This document shows positions 36,760-45,978 of a stretch of DNA of 64,000 nucleotides, piece after piece. The stretch lies in the NCBI RefSeq assembly GCF_900106645.1, contig NZ_FNMV01000003.1, positions 124,001-188,000 on the forward strand, in the 5' to 3' direction. The notes below the pieces were generated by a model that worked only from the letters and a program-made list of their open reading frames with translations, had not been told where the DNA came from and did no database searches. The stretch is from Flavobacterium degerlachei (GTDB lineage: Bacteria > Bacteroidota > Bacteroidia > Flavobacteriales > Flavobacteriaceae). A program made the position numbers and the translations under genes. The stretch's first letter is position 1. Every line of letters begins with the position of its first letter.

Positions 36760-37616
36760 ATGATTTCATACAACCCAAAAGACTGGATCACTTTTATTTT
36801 TCGCTTTCACAAAGCCGATACTTTTCGACAATTGATTCCCATGATGATTTTCATCGGTCTATACTCGGCAGGAATTGCCTATCTTGAAATAGAATATTGG
36901 GTTTTACCTGAAGACAGCCATGTCAAGAATATTTCCATCATGCATGGTATGCTGGGCTTTGTCATCTCTTTATTACTTGTTTTCAGGACTAATACTGCGT
37001 ATGATCGTTGGTGGGAAGGACGCAAAATATGGGGTAGTTTAGTTAATAATTCTCGAAATCTAGCGCTTAAATTATCTGCTATTTTAACAGAAGAATCAGA
37101 TCGTGCTTTTTTCAGGAAACTGATTCCTAGCTTCCTCGTCTTTTAAATAAGCATTTAAAAGACGAGGAAACTAGTAAACAGCTTTTTGAAGATGTTATAA
37201 TAGAACACCACAAGCACAGACCCAATCAGGTTGCCAAAATATTATTTCACAAGATCAATGACCTCTATAATTCCAAGAAAATTACTGGCGACCAACTCAT
37301 TATTTTAAATCATGAAATTCAATCTTTCACTGATATTTGTGGGGCTTGTGAACGAATAAAAAATACGCCTATACCCTATTCTTATAGTGCTTTTATCAAG
37401 AAATTCATTTTCTTTTATGTACTGACTTTGCCTTTTGGCTATGTTTTTAATCTCGGCTATTATGTGATTCCCGTAGTGGTTTTTATTTTTTATGTATTGG
37501 CAAGTTTAGAACTTATTGCCGAGGAAATTGAAGAGCCTTTTGGCAATGATCCTAATGATTTACCCACCAAAAAAATCGCTGAAAACATCAAAAGGCATAT
37601 CGAGGAATTGCTTTAA
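36760..37616 (+). pseudogene. Bestrophin-family (UPF0187) channel, frameshifted
   Basis: Two reading frames together give one bestrophin-like membrane protein. The first (from 36760) has FIFRFHKADTFRQLIP, the TAYDRWWEGRKIWGSLVNNSRN signature, and ends abnormally at a TAA at 37144. The second, offset by two bases, continues without interruption from about 37131 (NKHLKDEETSKQLFEDV) through PYSYSAFIKKFIFFYVLTLPFGY to the family C-terminus EEPFGNDPNDLP at 37616. The frames overlap at 37131-37144, inside a perfect 17-bp inverted repeat. A single base lost (or two gained) explains the break. Bestrophins are chloride-channel-like proteins. It is either a recent pseudogene or a sequencing error in a hairpin. 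Confidence 0.85.
37132..37169. repeat. 17-bp perfect inverted repeat at the bestrophin frameshift
   Basis: Arms 37132-37148 and 37153-37169 are exactly complementary around a 4-nt loop (AAGC). The right arm encodes the native-looking HLKDEE, while the left arm holds the frame change. This suggests the left arm was copied from the right. Confidence 0.85.
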
Positions 37617-38122
37617 AAGAACCAATTTAATTTTTTTTCCTAAAAGCGAAACCATTCACCCCTCTTTTCGAAATCTCAAGAGCTCGAAATAGGGCCTAAG
37701 TATTGGATCAAACTCCACAATCAAAGCCATAGTAATCAAAATGCGAATTGAAAAAGAGTAAGTGAAAAAGAATAAAAACTTTCTCCTAATAACAGTTATC
37801 ACTATGCCCTACTCAATTATTTTGTTCTAAAATACTGAACGTAAATATACTTTCTAACATCATGAGTGCTCCAAATAATGGCTAATCAATAAGCTACATA
37901 AAAACAACTTCTTTTACCCTATTATATTTACAGCAAAAAAAAGACCCTCAAAATAGAGCAAACCATCTAAAAAGTTGCATATATTTGATCCCACACAATA
38001 GCTGATCGCAATTACGGGACCAAATCTTCGAAACAACCTTTTCGGAGTTAGAAAGTCTTCCCCTATCCACTCATAGGTATTGCCTACGATCAGTTTAAAA
38101 ACCGCTTCAGACATACAATCTT
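37617..38122. other. Intergenic region, nothing recognised
   Basis: This 506-bp stretch holds no gene, repeat or RNA that I can support. A 66-codon minus-strand frame at 37914-38114 has no recognisable features. Confidence 0.5.
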
Positions 38123-39319
38123 ATGAATAACGAACAAGAGAATTCTAATATTCTTAAAAAAAAATATGTACCAACTGTTAGATTTTATGGCCAAATAATT
38201 GACAGTTTGCTAGACTATTCTATTTTTACCTTAGATAAAGATTTTATCATCAATAGCTGGAGTTCTGGTTCAACGAAAATATTTGGTTACGAAACTGATG
38301 AAGTTATCGGACAACATTTCGATTTAATTTTTACAGAAAAAGATTTAAAAAACGGAGTTCCAAAAAAAGAAATCCACACGGCCTTAAAAGAAGGTAAAGC
38401 AACTGATAACAGATGGCACATTGCAAAAGATAAAACTGTATTTTACGCTTATGGGTTAGTTTTTCCACTTATCGATTTAGATGGTGTAATGCTAGGTTAT
38501 GTTAAAATTTTGCAAGACTTAACAGATAAGAAACAGTCTGCAGACCTTATAAAAAAAACAGTAAAAGAATTAGAAGAACTAAACGCGCATAAAGAAAGTG
38601 TTCTCGCTATACTTTCGCACGATTTAAGAAGTCCCCTTTCATCCATTATATCAACGGCAAAATATTTGAAAACAAATTTTCAGAGAATGAAAACCGAGGA
38701 TGTTCAGGAAATGCTTGACTTACTTTATCAATCATCAACAGATGAATTGGAGATGTTAGATTATTTAGTCGAGTGGGCAAGGATTAAATATGCAGCAGAT
38801 GTATTTTCTCCCACTAAAATCCAACTTAACCAATACGTCGATAAAGTTTTTGAGACTTTAAATGATAACGCTTTAGCAAACTCGATAAATCTTGATAACG
38901 AAATTCAAGATAATGCATTCGTATTTGCAGACGGTAAAATGCTGATTTCGATCATTCAAAATATTGTCTCAAATGCCATAAAACATTCTGAAAAAGGCGG
39001 AACTATTACAGTTTCTGCAAAAAGAGCAAACGACAAAATCACTATCCATGTCAAGGATACTGGTCTTGGGATTCCTAAAGAAATGCTGGGAAAACTTTTC
39101 ACTCCACAAATAAAAACACTCACAGAGGCAAGAAAAAAGAATAAAGGAGCTGGAATCGGATTATTACTGGTAAAAGGTTTTTTAGAGAAAAATGGCGGTG
39201 ATATTTGGGTAGAAAGTATTGAAGGCGAAGGAACCTCTTTTTATTTTACATTACTCATTGACGAACCTGTAGTTAAAGAAAGCGGTTCTGACCCAATCAT
39301 GTTTGATGAAACCGTCTAA
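38123..39319 (+). CDS. PAS-domain sensor histidine kinase (soluble)
   Basis: The 398-residue kinase has no membrane segment. A PAS domain spans about 20-135 (LDYSIFTLDKDFIINSWSSG, then a PAC-like GYVKILQDLTDKK). It is followed by HisKA with His166 in LAILSHDLRSPLS and HATPase_c with an N-box near IIQNIVSNAIKHS, DTGLGIPKEM and GAGIGLLLVKGFL. It has no receiver domain and no adjacent response regulator, so its partner is elsewhere. The PAS core lacks an obvious Cys, so a flavin-LOV sensor is unlikely; the ligand is unknown. Confidence 0.9.
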   Translation: MNNEQENSNILKKKYVPTVRFYGQIIDSLLDYSIFTLDKDFIINSWSSGSTKIFGYETDEVIGQHFDLIFTEKDLKNGVPKKEIHTALKEGKATDNRWHIAKDKTVFYAYGLVFPLIDLDGVMLGYVKILQDLTDKKQSADLIKKTVKELEELNAHKESVLAILSHDLRSPLSSIISTAKYLKTNFQRMKTEDVQEMLDLLYQSSTDELEMLDYLVEWARIKYAADVFSPTKIQLNQYVDKVFETLNDNALANSINLDNEIQDNAFVFADGKMLISIIQNIVSNAIKHSEKGGTITVSAKRANDKITIHVKDTGLGIPKEMLGKLFTPQIKTLTEARKKNKGAGIGLLLVKGFLEKNGGDIWVESIEGEGTSFYFTLLIDEPVVKESGSDPIMFDETV

Positions 39320-39498
39320 AATATAAGCTTCTAGAACATGTTTATTAAGACTGAAGCACTCAAGATATTACTCAGATCAAACATTGCTGCACAAATGCGC
39401 ACTGAAATGGTCTGAGAGTAGTATCAATTTAAATTGGAAAACATATTGCACCGTTTGCCATGCACCTAGAACGACTTCACTTTTTAAAATTTTAAGTT

Positions 39499-39885
39499 CT
39501 ACGCCTTGGTCTTCTCAATCATATGATTAATCACTTGGCTGTGCGCATTCTGAGGACTAAACATAATAATCTCGGCATCTGAATTCACTTTTACATTATG
39601 CCCTGGTGGCCAGTAAAATAAATCATTTGCATCCACAACTTCTTCGATACCGTTAGCATCAGTGGTAGCGAGCTGACCTTTTATAACAAATCCCCAGTGA
39701 GGGCATTGGCACAAATCCCCTTCAAGACCCAGAAATAAAGGAGTTGTATCAACTCCCGCAGAAAGGCTAAAATACTCACCGCTAATTTTACCTAATCCAG
39801 TAGCGTCTCCAAAATCAGTTTTCTGACGGATAATTGCTCCTGGAATCTCCATTTTAACTTCAATGTTGTCTTTTGCAATTTTCAT
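39499..39885 (-). CDS. Cupin-like protein
   Basis: The 128-residue protein reads as a small single-domain cupin. It has CPHWGFVIKGQLATTD (first cupin motif, with His and Gly) and DLFYWPPGHNVKVNSDAEIIMFSP (second motif with a conserved PPGH). A CQC stretch just before the first motif could bind metal. Such proteins act as small isomerases, dioxygenases or binding proteins; no function can be assigned. It stands alone, with long non-coding stretches on both sides. Confidence 0.65.
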   Translation of the reverse strand: MKIAKDNIEVKMEIPGAIIRQKTDFGDATGLGKISGEYFSLSAGVDTTPLFLGLEGDLCQCPHWGFVIKGQLATTDANGIEEVVDANDLFYWPPGHNVKVNSDAEIIMFSPQNAHSQVINHMIEKTKA

Positions 39886-40365
39886 AATATTTATCTTTTT
39901 AGTAATTTGAATAAAATTATCCCTAAGAATTACTGTATTCCGATTCTTTCAGTAAAATCTAACCGAAAAAACCGAAAATATTCAATCCCATTTACTAAGT
40001 TAAGCAAAAACCACAGGTTATCAGTACTTTAAAGTAGAAAAAACAGTAAAACAGATTTTATAAACACCTCACTAATAACGGTTTATATACCAAATCAAAT
40101 CTTTAATTTTATAAAATAGTGATTTTTCTGCAGGAAATTTTTGTTGAAAAGCCGCTAACTATACTATATAATGTCCTTCGCTACCGCCTAGAAAATGTAC
40201 GCCTACTTTAGCAGTTTATATTTCAATAGCAGTTTCCCACAATTGTATCCAAGCTACACTTTGAAGTCAGTTTTGGATTTGCCATATTAGTTGATGATTC
40301 GCATAAATTACTTAATTTAGTCCCGAGCGAGTTCTCACAATAGCACCATTAACACAATATAAAAA
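39886..40365. other. Intergenic region, nothing recognised
   Basis: This is 480 bp of A+T-rich sequence between the divergent cupin and GNAT genes. No clear TAnnTTTG element, hairpin or RNA is seen. Confidence 0.45.
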
Positions 40366-40890
40366 GTGAATAGATTGAAATCATTAGAAACCGAAAGATT
40401 AATTCTAAAACCCACAACCACTGCAGATGCTGAATTTATAAGAAGTCTTTTTAACAGTCCAAAATGGATTGAATTTATAGGAGACCGTAAATTAAAAACT
40501 ATCAAGGAGGTTGAGAACTATATCAAAACCAAATTCATCCCTCAATTCGAAAGATTGGGTTATGGCAATTACACTATAATCAGAAAATCAGATGGTGAAA
40601 AAATAGGTTCTTGCGGCCTTTACGATAGAGAGGGTGTAAATGGGATTGATATTGGTTTTGCATTCCTTCCGGATTTTGAGAAGAAAGGCTATGGCTTTGA
40701 AAGCGTTAATCATCTAAAAGAAATCGCTTTTAATGATTTTAAACTAAATCAGATTAGCGGAATAACTTCTATTAAAAATAAAGCTTCACAGGCTTTGTTA
40801 ACGAAAATTGGTCTTCAGTTTGAGAAAAACATAATACTACCAAATGAAACCGAGGAAATACTTCTGTATACCTTGATTCAGGATAAATAG
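40366..40890 (+). CDS. GNAT acetyltransferase (RimJ/RimL-like)
   Basis: The 174-residue protein is of the RimJ/RimL subgroup of N-acetyltransferases. It starts SLETERLILKPTTTADAEFI, typical of that subgroup, and has DIGFAFLPDFEKKGYGFESVNHL as the acetyl-CoA loop (variant of Q/RxxGxG/A) and KNKASQALLTKIGLQFEKN as motif B. The substrate is unknown. The first usable codon is a GTG at 40366; no ATG lies before the conserved SLETERL. It is followed after about 150 bp by a second, broken GNAT gene on the same strand. Confidence 0.85.
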   Translation: MNRLKSLETERLILKPTTTADAEFIRSLFNSPKWIEFIGDRKLKTIKEVENYIKTKFIPQFERLGYGNYTIIRKSDGEKIGSCGLYDREGVNGIDIGFAFLPDFEKKGYGFESVNHLKEIAFNDFKLNQISGITSIKNKASQALLTKIGLQFEKNIILPNETEEILLYTLIQDK

Positions 40891-41042
40891 TACATTGATG
40901 TCAAAAAAGTAGTGATTTTTTACTCTCAGAATCCTAGGTTAAATTAAATAGCTCTTACTTTTTATAACTCACTTTTAAGCTATTCGAAGAAAGAAAAATT
41001 CGTCTAAGATTCTATATTTTTTTCTGTAAACTCTTGAAGAAA

Positions 41043-41492
41043 ATGATTGACAACTTAATTATCAGAGAATACAAAACAACTAACAAGGACAGTGCTCTAG
41101 CGGTACTAAAACTCAACGTTCCTGATTTTTTTGCCAAAAGTTAAATTGAAGATTTTGAATACTATCTAGAGCACAAAATTGAAAAATACTACATTATAGC
41201 AATAGAGCAGCAGATCATCGGTGCTGGAGGAATAAACTTTGAAGCCAACGGCAAAACTGCAAAAATTAGCTGGGACTTTATAGACCCAAAATTTCAAGGA
41301 CTTGGAATTGGACAATCGCTTTTAAAATATAGAATTGATCTTTTAAAATCGATGGATAATATTACAACCATTATGGTAAGAACTTCTCAACTGGCATACA
41401 AATTCTACGAGAAAAACGGATTCATCCTGAAGGAAATTGAAAAGGATTATTGGGCAAAGGGATTTGACTTGTACAGTATGACCTACAAGTAA
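41043..41492 (+). pseudogene. GNAT acetyltransferase gene broken by one in-frame stop
   Basis: A continuous frame from ATG 41043 to TAA 41490-41492 encodes about 149 residues with one internal stop, TAA at 41142-41144 (codon 34). Upstream it reads MIDNLIIREYKTTNKDSALA. After the stop come IIGAGGINFEANGK, ISWDFIDPKFQGLGIGQSLL (acetyl-CoA loop) and AYKFYEKNGFIL. These are standard GNAT motifs in order. The stop probably replaced a Glu codon (GAA to TAA). With no other damage, the loss looks very recent, or it is a sequencing error. The gene is unrelated in detail to the RimL-like one upstream. Confidence 0.85.
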
Positions 41493-41575
41493 TCCAAATT
41501 CCAATAATTTGTTAGTTATAATCGATACCTTAGCACAACAGCTGAATAAGCCAATCATATAAACAGATATTTAAA

Positions 41576-42508
41576 ATGCAAACAATATTAGGGGCAAACG
41601 GAATAATTGGTGAGGAACTAGCCAAAGAATTGCGCGATAAGTATACTCAGGAAATTAAACTGGTGGGTCGAAATCCACAAAAAGTACATCCTGATGATTT
41701 ACTTTTTAAAGCGGATTTACTCAATGCTGAAAGTGTCAATAAAGCACTTGAAAATACCCAAATTGCTTACCTAACAGTTGGACTGCCATATGATTCTGAA
41801 ATATGGCTTAGGGATTGGGTGATGATAATGGAAAACGTAATTGCAGCTTGCAAGCAAAACAACTGCAAATTGGTCTATTTTGACAATACCTATGCCTATC
41901 CACAAGACAGTCCTATTCAGACAGAAAAAACACCTTTAGAATCTGAAGGTAAAAAAGGAAGAGGAAAAAAAATGGCGGCTGAACTATTATTAAAAGCCAT
42001 TGCCAACAAAGAAATTGAGGCAGTAATTTGTAGGGCTCCAGAATTTTATGGCCCCGGAAAAACCAAAGGACTTACTAATACTTTAGTGTTTGACAATTTA
42101 AAAAAAGGCAAAAACCCCAAGGTCTTCCTAAAAGACAACGTTTTACGCACACTGATTTTTACTCCTGATGCTAGTAAGGCGATGGCATTAATAGGAAACA
42201 CTTCGAGTGCTTATGGACAAACCTGGCATCTGCCTTGTGATGACAACAGATTAACCTACAAACAATTTATTGACGAAATTGCTAACCAATTAGGTCGCAA
42301 AATAAAATATGATGTGTTAAGTTGGTGGGTCTTGAAAATAGGTTCGTTTTTTGACAAAAACCTTAAAGAAACACAGGAATTACTACCACGTTACGCTATT
42401 GATAATATTTTTGATTCCTCAAAATTCAAAGCTAATTTTCCTGATTTTAAGCTAACGAACTATCAAGACGGAATAAGAATAATCTTGAGCGATTATAAGA
42501 TCAAATAA
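41576..42508 (+). CDS. Atypical SDR / NAD-dependent epimerase family protein
   Basis: The 310-residue Rossmann-fold protein has its dinucleotide loop at the very N-terminus, LGANGIIGEELAKEL (GxxGxxG). A NmrA/epimerase-like core follows with LVYFDNTYAYP in the region of the active-site tyrosine, GRGKKMAAELLLKA (the lysine segment) and AVICRAPEFYGPG. It resembles extended SDRs acting on sugars or isoprenoids, but the catalytic YxxxK is not clearly conserved, so it may be an atypical, regulatory or reductase member. It stands alone; the preceding gene is the broken GNAT. Confidence 0.75.
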   Translation: MQTILGANGIIGEELAKELRDKYTQEIKLVGRNPQKVHPDDLLFKADLLNAESVNKALENTQIAYLTVGLPYDSEIWLRDWVMIMENVIAACKQNNCKLVYFDNTYAYPQDSPIQTEKTPLESEGKKGRGKKMAAELLLKAIANKEIEAVICRAPEFYGPGKTKGLTNTLVFDNLKKGKNPKVFLKDNVLRTLIFTPDASKAMALIGNTSSAYGQTWHLPCDDNRLTYKQFIDEIANQLGRKIKYDVLSWWVLKIGSFFDKNLKETQELLPRYAIDNIFDSSKFKANFPDFKLTNYQDGIRIILSDYKIK

Positions 42509-42607
42509 ACTGAATATTATTTTAGCTAATATTAGCGATTTATCGAGTCTACCTCTGTCCTATTTTTATATTTGAAAAGACATTGTTAACATTTTAAAAA
42601 GGAAGTT

Positions 42608-43138
42608 ATGAACTATCTTATGGGAATTATTATTTTGACTGTTTTTATGAACCGCCAAATCATTTTTGATTTTAATAAAAATGCCAATATCCAAGGCTGG
42701 AAAATTGTTGATGATGCAGTGATGGGAGGAGAATCATCGGGTACTTTTAAATTAAGTCCTGATGGACATGGCGTATTTGAAGGTTCTGTCTCTTTGGAAA
42801 ATAATGGGGGTTTCTCTATGGTACGTTACCCATTTGACAAAATAAAAGTCAATAAAGACAACAAAATCATCCTTAAACTTAGGGGAGATGGCAAGAAGTA
42901 CCAGCTACGAATAAAAGACAATTCAAGTAATTATTATTGGTACATCAGCGCCTTCGCTACTTCTGGAGCCTGGCAAGAAATAGAAATTCCGTTAAAGGAT
43001 ATGTATCCATCTTTCAGGGGCAAAAAAATGGATTTACCTGATTTTTCTCAGAATCATATTGAAGAAATAGCTTTTCTAATAGGCAATAAAAAGTCGGAAA
43101 AATTCAAGCTCATAATTGACAAAATAGAGCTAAAATAA
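42608..43138 (+). CDS. CIA30-family protein
   Basis: The 176-residue protein is built on a CIA30 (complex I intermediate-associated protein 30) galactose-binding-like beta-sandwich: WKIVDDAVMGGESSGTF near residue 30, GRVSLENNGGF-like GSVSLENNGGFSMVRYP, and YQLRIKDNSSNYYWY. Bacterial members are not known to assist complex I and have no settled function. The first 14 residues are hydrophobic (MNYLMGIIILTVFM) and may be a weak signal or anchor; alternatively translation starts at M14 (MNRQIIFDF). A single gene. Confidence 0.8.
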   Translation: MNYLMGIIILTVFMNRQIIFDFNKNANIQGWKIVDDAVMGGESSGTFKLSPDGHGVFEGSVSLENNGGFSMVRYPFDKIKVNKDNKIILKLRGDGKKYQLRIKDNSSNYYWYISAFATSGAWQEIEIPLKDMYPSFRGKKMDLPDFSQNHIEEIAFLIGNKKSEKFKLIIDKIELK

Positions 43139-43213
43139 TTCGAAAATTATAGCTGAATTCTGTTATTGTTTATACAGCACTCCTAAAGCATTGTGACCCT
43201 TACAAGAAAACTT

Positions 43214-43504
43214 ATGATTTTACACAACAAAAGACTTAGCATTATCCTGCTCGTTGTTGCAATTATATTACTGATACCATTAATAGCGATGCAGTTCACT
43301 AATGAAGTAAATTGGACTTTATTAGATTTTGTTGTCGCAGCAGTTCTTTTATTTAGTACTGGTTTAATGTGTGAACTGGCACTAAGGAAAATTAGAAAAA
43401 ACAAGAACCGAATCGTAATTTGTATTATTCTATTCCTTACTCTTCTTCTAATTTGGGCTGAACTTGCTGTTGGTGTTTTTGAAACAGCATTAAGCGGAAA
43501 ATAA
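43214..43504 (+). CDS. Small integral membrane protein of unknown function
   Basis: The protein has about 96 residues and three hydrophobic helices (about 10-29, 37-57, 65-88), a positive N-terminus (MILHNKRL) and a KIRKNKNR loop after the second helix, which places that loop in the cytoplasm. I do not recognise the family. The frame begins with a GTG at 43193; the ATG at 43214 is the more natural start. It has no close operon partner, with 75 bp to the CIA30 gene upstream. Confidence 0.5.
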   Translation: MILHNKRLSIILLVVAIILLIPLIAMQFTNEVNWTLLDFVVAAVLLFSTGLMCELALRKIRKNKNRIVICIILFLTLLLIWAELAVGVFETALSGK

Positions 43505-43537
43505 ACTGAGCGTCTAAAAAAGTTTAGCAATAACATT

Positions 43538-43565
43538 AAAAAAAATGGCATCCATCAGGATGCCA
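43538..43565 (-). terminator. Terminator of the 43575 gene
   Basis: An 8-bp stem (43546-43553 with 43558-43565) is followed on the minus strand by eight T. Confidence 0.75.
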
Positions 43566-43574
43566 ATATATAAC

Positions 43575-44294
43575 TTACAGTTTACTAAAAATGGATGCGT
43601 CAAAATCTGATTTGACAATCACATTTTTAGGTCCTACATCCTCATTAACTCTATTAAAAGATAGCAATATAGTACCTGCTTTTTGATAGTTATCCCAAGG
43701 CTTAAGGAATTTTGGTTCTGCATCATCAAAATTTTTATAATACGCCCATTGTTTAATTAAATGGTCTTGTTGATCTACATAAAGCCAGTATTTATTATCT
43801 GGTGTTACTCCTACTTGATTAAAAGTTAACTGTAAAATATCTACTGTTTTTCCATTGGCTAATTTTTCGGTTTTCACATAAGTTAGATTGACTCCAGGAT
43901 CTTGTAATTTCCATGGCATCACTAACCAATACGAATCATTAATCCACCAATTCTTAGCTTTTATCAGCAGTTCGTTAGCCTTTTTTACATCTACAACTAA
44001 AACCCCGTTCTCGTATACTTTTCCCTTTAGGGTATTGATATTTACTAGAATAGTTTGGTTTGCTTCTGGGTTTTCGACGCGAACATCGCCTGTCCATTTA
44101 TCCCAATACAATTTTCGTTTTACAAATTCCCATTGAATAAAATGAGTGTTATTGTAATTTTTGATCCCTCCCATAGCATCAAGCATTTCATTTACAATCG
44201 CATTTGCTTTTTCTGCATCTGACTGTGCTGATAATGAATTACTATCAAATATTACTAAAAGGAGAATAAGGACTAATTTAGATATGCCGTTCAT
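43575..44294 (-). CDS. Secreted conserved protein (LolA/DUF6503-like)
   Basis: The 239-residue protein has a signal peptide (about 1-23, cleaved after LSA). The mature part begins with DAEKANAIVNEMLDAMGGIKNYNNTHFIQWEF. It has repeated tryptophan-rich beta strands (KRKLYWDKWTGDVRVE, NWWINDSYWLVMPWKLQDPG, KYWLYVDQQDHLIKQW) like the half-barrel of LolA/LolB and the Bacteroidota DUF6503 group. It would lie in the periplasm. Binding of a lipid or other hydrophobic ligand is likely by fold, but no function is established. It has its own promoter and terminator. Confidence 0.65.
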   Translation of the reverse strand: MNGISKLVLILLLVIFDSNSLSAQSDAEKANAIVNEMLDAMGGIKNYNNTHFIQWEFVKRKLYWDKWTGDVRVENPEANQTILVNINTLKGKVYENGVLVVDVKKANELLIKAKNWWINDSYWLVMPWKLQDPGVNLTYVKTEKLANGKTVDILQLTFNQVGVTPDNKYWLYVDQQDHLIKQWAYYKNFDDAEPKFLKPWDNYQKAGTILLSFNRVNEDVGPKNVIVKSDFDASIFSKL

Positions 44295-44324
44295 AACTAT
44301 TTAATTTTATTGCTTATAAGAAAA

Positions 44325-44332
44325 CAAATATA
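44325..44332 (-). promoter_or_regulatory. -7 promoter element of the 43575-44294 gene
   Basis: The minus strand reads TATATTTG, 30 bp upstream of the ATG. Confidence 0.5.
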
Positions 44333-44558
44333 GTTACTTTTTCATTCCTTTTGAATTATAATCCAATTCCTAAAAAAACATTTTTTTTGAGCTTTTTAAC
44401 ACAAGCGTACCCAAAACTTTAAATTTTTAATATTTGAAACTATCTTTACTCTTTATTGCTGTTTTTGTTTCGAAAAGCCTTTCAGCTGCCTATTTTCGCC
44501 CTTTGAATAAATTTGCCATTAAGGACTTGTATGGCATAGGAATTCGCCTAAAGTTTTA

Positions 44559-44566
44559 TAAATTTG
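44559..44566 (+). promoter_or_regulatory. -7 promoter element of the thioesterase gene
   Basis: TAAATTTG lies 49 bp before the ATG at 44616. The rest of the 44295-44615 gap shows nothing else. Confidence 0.45.
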
Positions 44567-44615
44567 GAACAGCTTCATAAAAAGCAAAAAACGAATTTAA
44601 ACAAACAAAAACATA

Positions 44616-45053
44616 ATGAAATCTTTCAGCAAACAGTTATCCTTTCGTTGGTCAGATCTTGACCCTAATTTTCATGTGCGTCATAGTGCTTATTACGACT
44701 TTGGAGCGCAACACCGTATAGAGATCTTGGAGAGCCTTGGCTTGACCATGAAAGCTTTACAAATGAATCATTTTGGACCGATACTTTTTAGAGAAGAATG
44801 TGTATTTAGAAAAGAAATAAAACTGTCAGATGCCATCTTCATGCATACCAAAGTCTCTAAATTAAAAGCTGATGGTTCGCGCTGGTCAATTGTACACGAA
44901 TTTGTGAATGAAGCTAACGTACTACATTCTACTATCACCGTTGATGGAGCTTGGATGGATACTAAACTGCGTAAATTGTGTGATCCAGTTCCTGAAATTG
45001 CTTTGGAAGCTTTCGCTGCTATGCCAAAAAGTGAAGATTTCATCCAACTTTAA
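44616..45053 (+). CDS. Hot-dog acyl-CoA thioesterase (4HBT family)
   Basis: The 145-residue protein has the 4-hydroxybenzoyl-CoA thioesterase motif RWSDLDPNFHVRHSAYYD near the N-terminus: the catalytic Asp is present, and HVRH replaces the more usual HVNN. A long hot-dog helix (DFGAQHRIEILESLG) and five beta strands follow. It would release acids from acyl-CoA; chain preference cannot be told. Length is normal. It has its own promoter and a strong terminator. Confidence 0.88.
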   Translation: MKSFSKQLSFRWSDLDPNFHVRHSAYYDFGAQHRIEILESLGLTMKALQMNHFGPILFREECVFRKEIKLSDAIFMHTKVSKLKADGSRWSIVHEFVNEANVLHSTITVDGAWMDTKLRKLCDPVPEIALEAFAAMPKSEDFIQL

Positions 45054-45095
45054 GCACTTTTATTACTAGAGTTTGTAAATAACATCAAGCATTCT

Positions 45096-45130
45096 AAAAA
45101 GGCTGGCTATCAATGATAGCCAGCCTTTTT
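45096..45130 (+). terminator. Terminator of the thioesterase gene
   Basis: A 16-bp perfect stem (45096-45111 with 45115-45130) with a 3-nt loop ends in a T run. Confidence 0.9.
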
Positions 45131-45235
45131 TAAGTTTATATAGAAATTACCGTATATCAACAGATTTAATCCTTTTTCTACCTATTTTTTAGTTTGTTTA
45201 ACATTTTAAACTTAGTTTTCTTTAAATTTTATGTG

Positions 45236-45243
45236 TAAATTTG
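45236..45243 (+). promoter_or_regulatory. -7 promoter element of hpf
   Basis: TAAATTTG is an exact match. It implies an unusually long leader of about 105 nt before the ATG at 45356. Confidence 0.5.
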
Positions 45244-45355
45244 AGTAGTTACCCCTATTTAAAAAGTTCTTTCAGGAATTAATAATGAATTCGTTTTAAT
45301 ACAATAATAAAACGAAAATGCATCAAAATTATACTAACCTTAAAAAACAGCAATT

Positions 45356-45655
45356 ATGGAAATTACAACTCAATTTGTACAAGCGGAACCAAATGCTACA
45401 GCAGACAACTTAGTTTTTGAAAAATTAGAAAATTTAGCAAAGCATTATAATTGGCTTATTCGCGCAAAAGTGGTTTTTAAAGAAGAAAAAAAATCCAACG
45501 GAAAAGGGAAAATTTGTGATGTTATCCTGAGTTGTCCCGGTCCGCAAATATTTGCTTCTTCAAATGAGGAAACTTTCGAAATGGCCGTTGCTGAAACCAT
45601 TCGGGATTTAGAGGTACAACTGAGAAAACGAAAAGCTGAAATGAAACCTTTTTAG
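45356..45655 (+). CDS. hpf: Ribosome hibernation-promoting factor (short HPF/RaiA type)
   Basis: The 99-residue protein consists of only the RaiA/HPF domain: VFEKLENLAKHYNWLIRAKVVFKEEK, VILSCPGPQIFASSNEETFEMAVAETIRDLEVQLRKRK. This is the alpha-beta fold that blocks the tRNA and mRNA sites of the 30S subunit. It lacks the C-terminal dimerisation domain of long HPF, so it is of the short type. It starts about 105 nt after its promoter element; the long leader may carry regulation in stationary phase, though no structure is obvious. Confidence 0.9.
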   Translation: MEITTQFVQAEPNATADNLVFEKLENLAKHYNWLIRAKVVFKEEKKSNGKGKICDVILSCPGPQIFASSNEETFEMAVAETIRDLEVQLRKRKAEMKPF

Positions 45656-45978
45656 AGGACTTTACGTTCTAGGCGGTAATCACAAGTATCAATTTTCATA
45701 TAAGGAACGAAGACACATTTATTTACACGCTATTTCAGCTAAATTAAAATTCAGTTGAGCTTAACTATTTATTTGTTTTAGGAAAGAGTCTTGTTTCTCA
45801 TTTGTCAATTATTTCTTTTGATTCACTACCGCTTTATAAATACAAACTGCAGCGCAAAAAGCTGCAGTTTTTTTTATACTTTTATAATCCGCTTTGATAC
45901 TTTACAACAGTATAAAAGCCTTTAATTGCAGAAGCAACTATTGCATCATAAAAATAGGATAATCCAACAGAAATTACT
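45656..45978. other. Intergenic region with an orphan-like terminator
   Basis: This 323-bp gap contains a single clear element, the terminator at 45844-45875. The 190 nt between the hpf stop and that terminator would be a long 3' end or a separate short transcript. Nothing else is recognised. Confidence 0.5.
45844..45875 (+). terminator. Intrinsic terminator downstream of hpf
   Basis: A 10-bp stem (45844-45853 with 45861-45870) is followed by eight T on the plus strand. Confidence 0.85.

Noticed and set aside
37914..38114. Minus-strand 66-codon frame before the PAS kinase
   Set aside because: No signal, domain, promoter or recognisable relative; likely chance in an otherwise empty gap.
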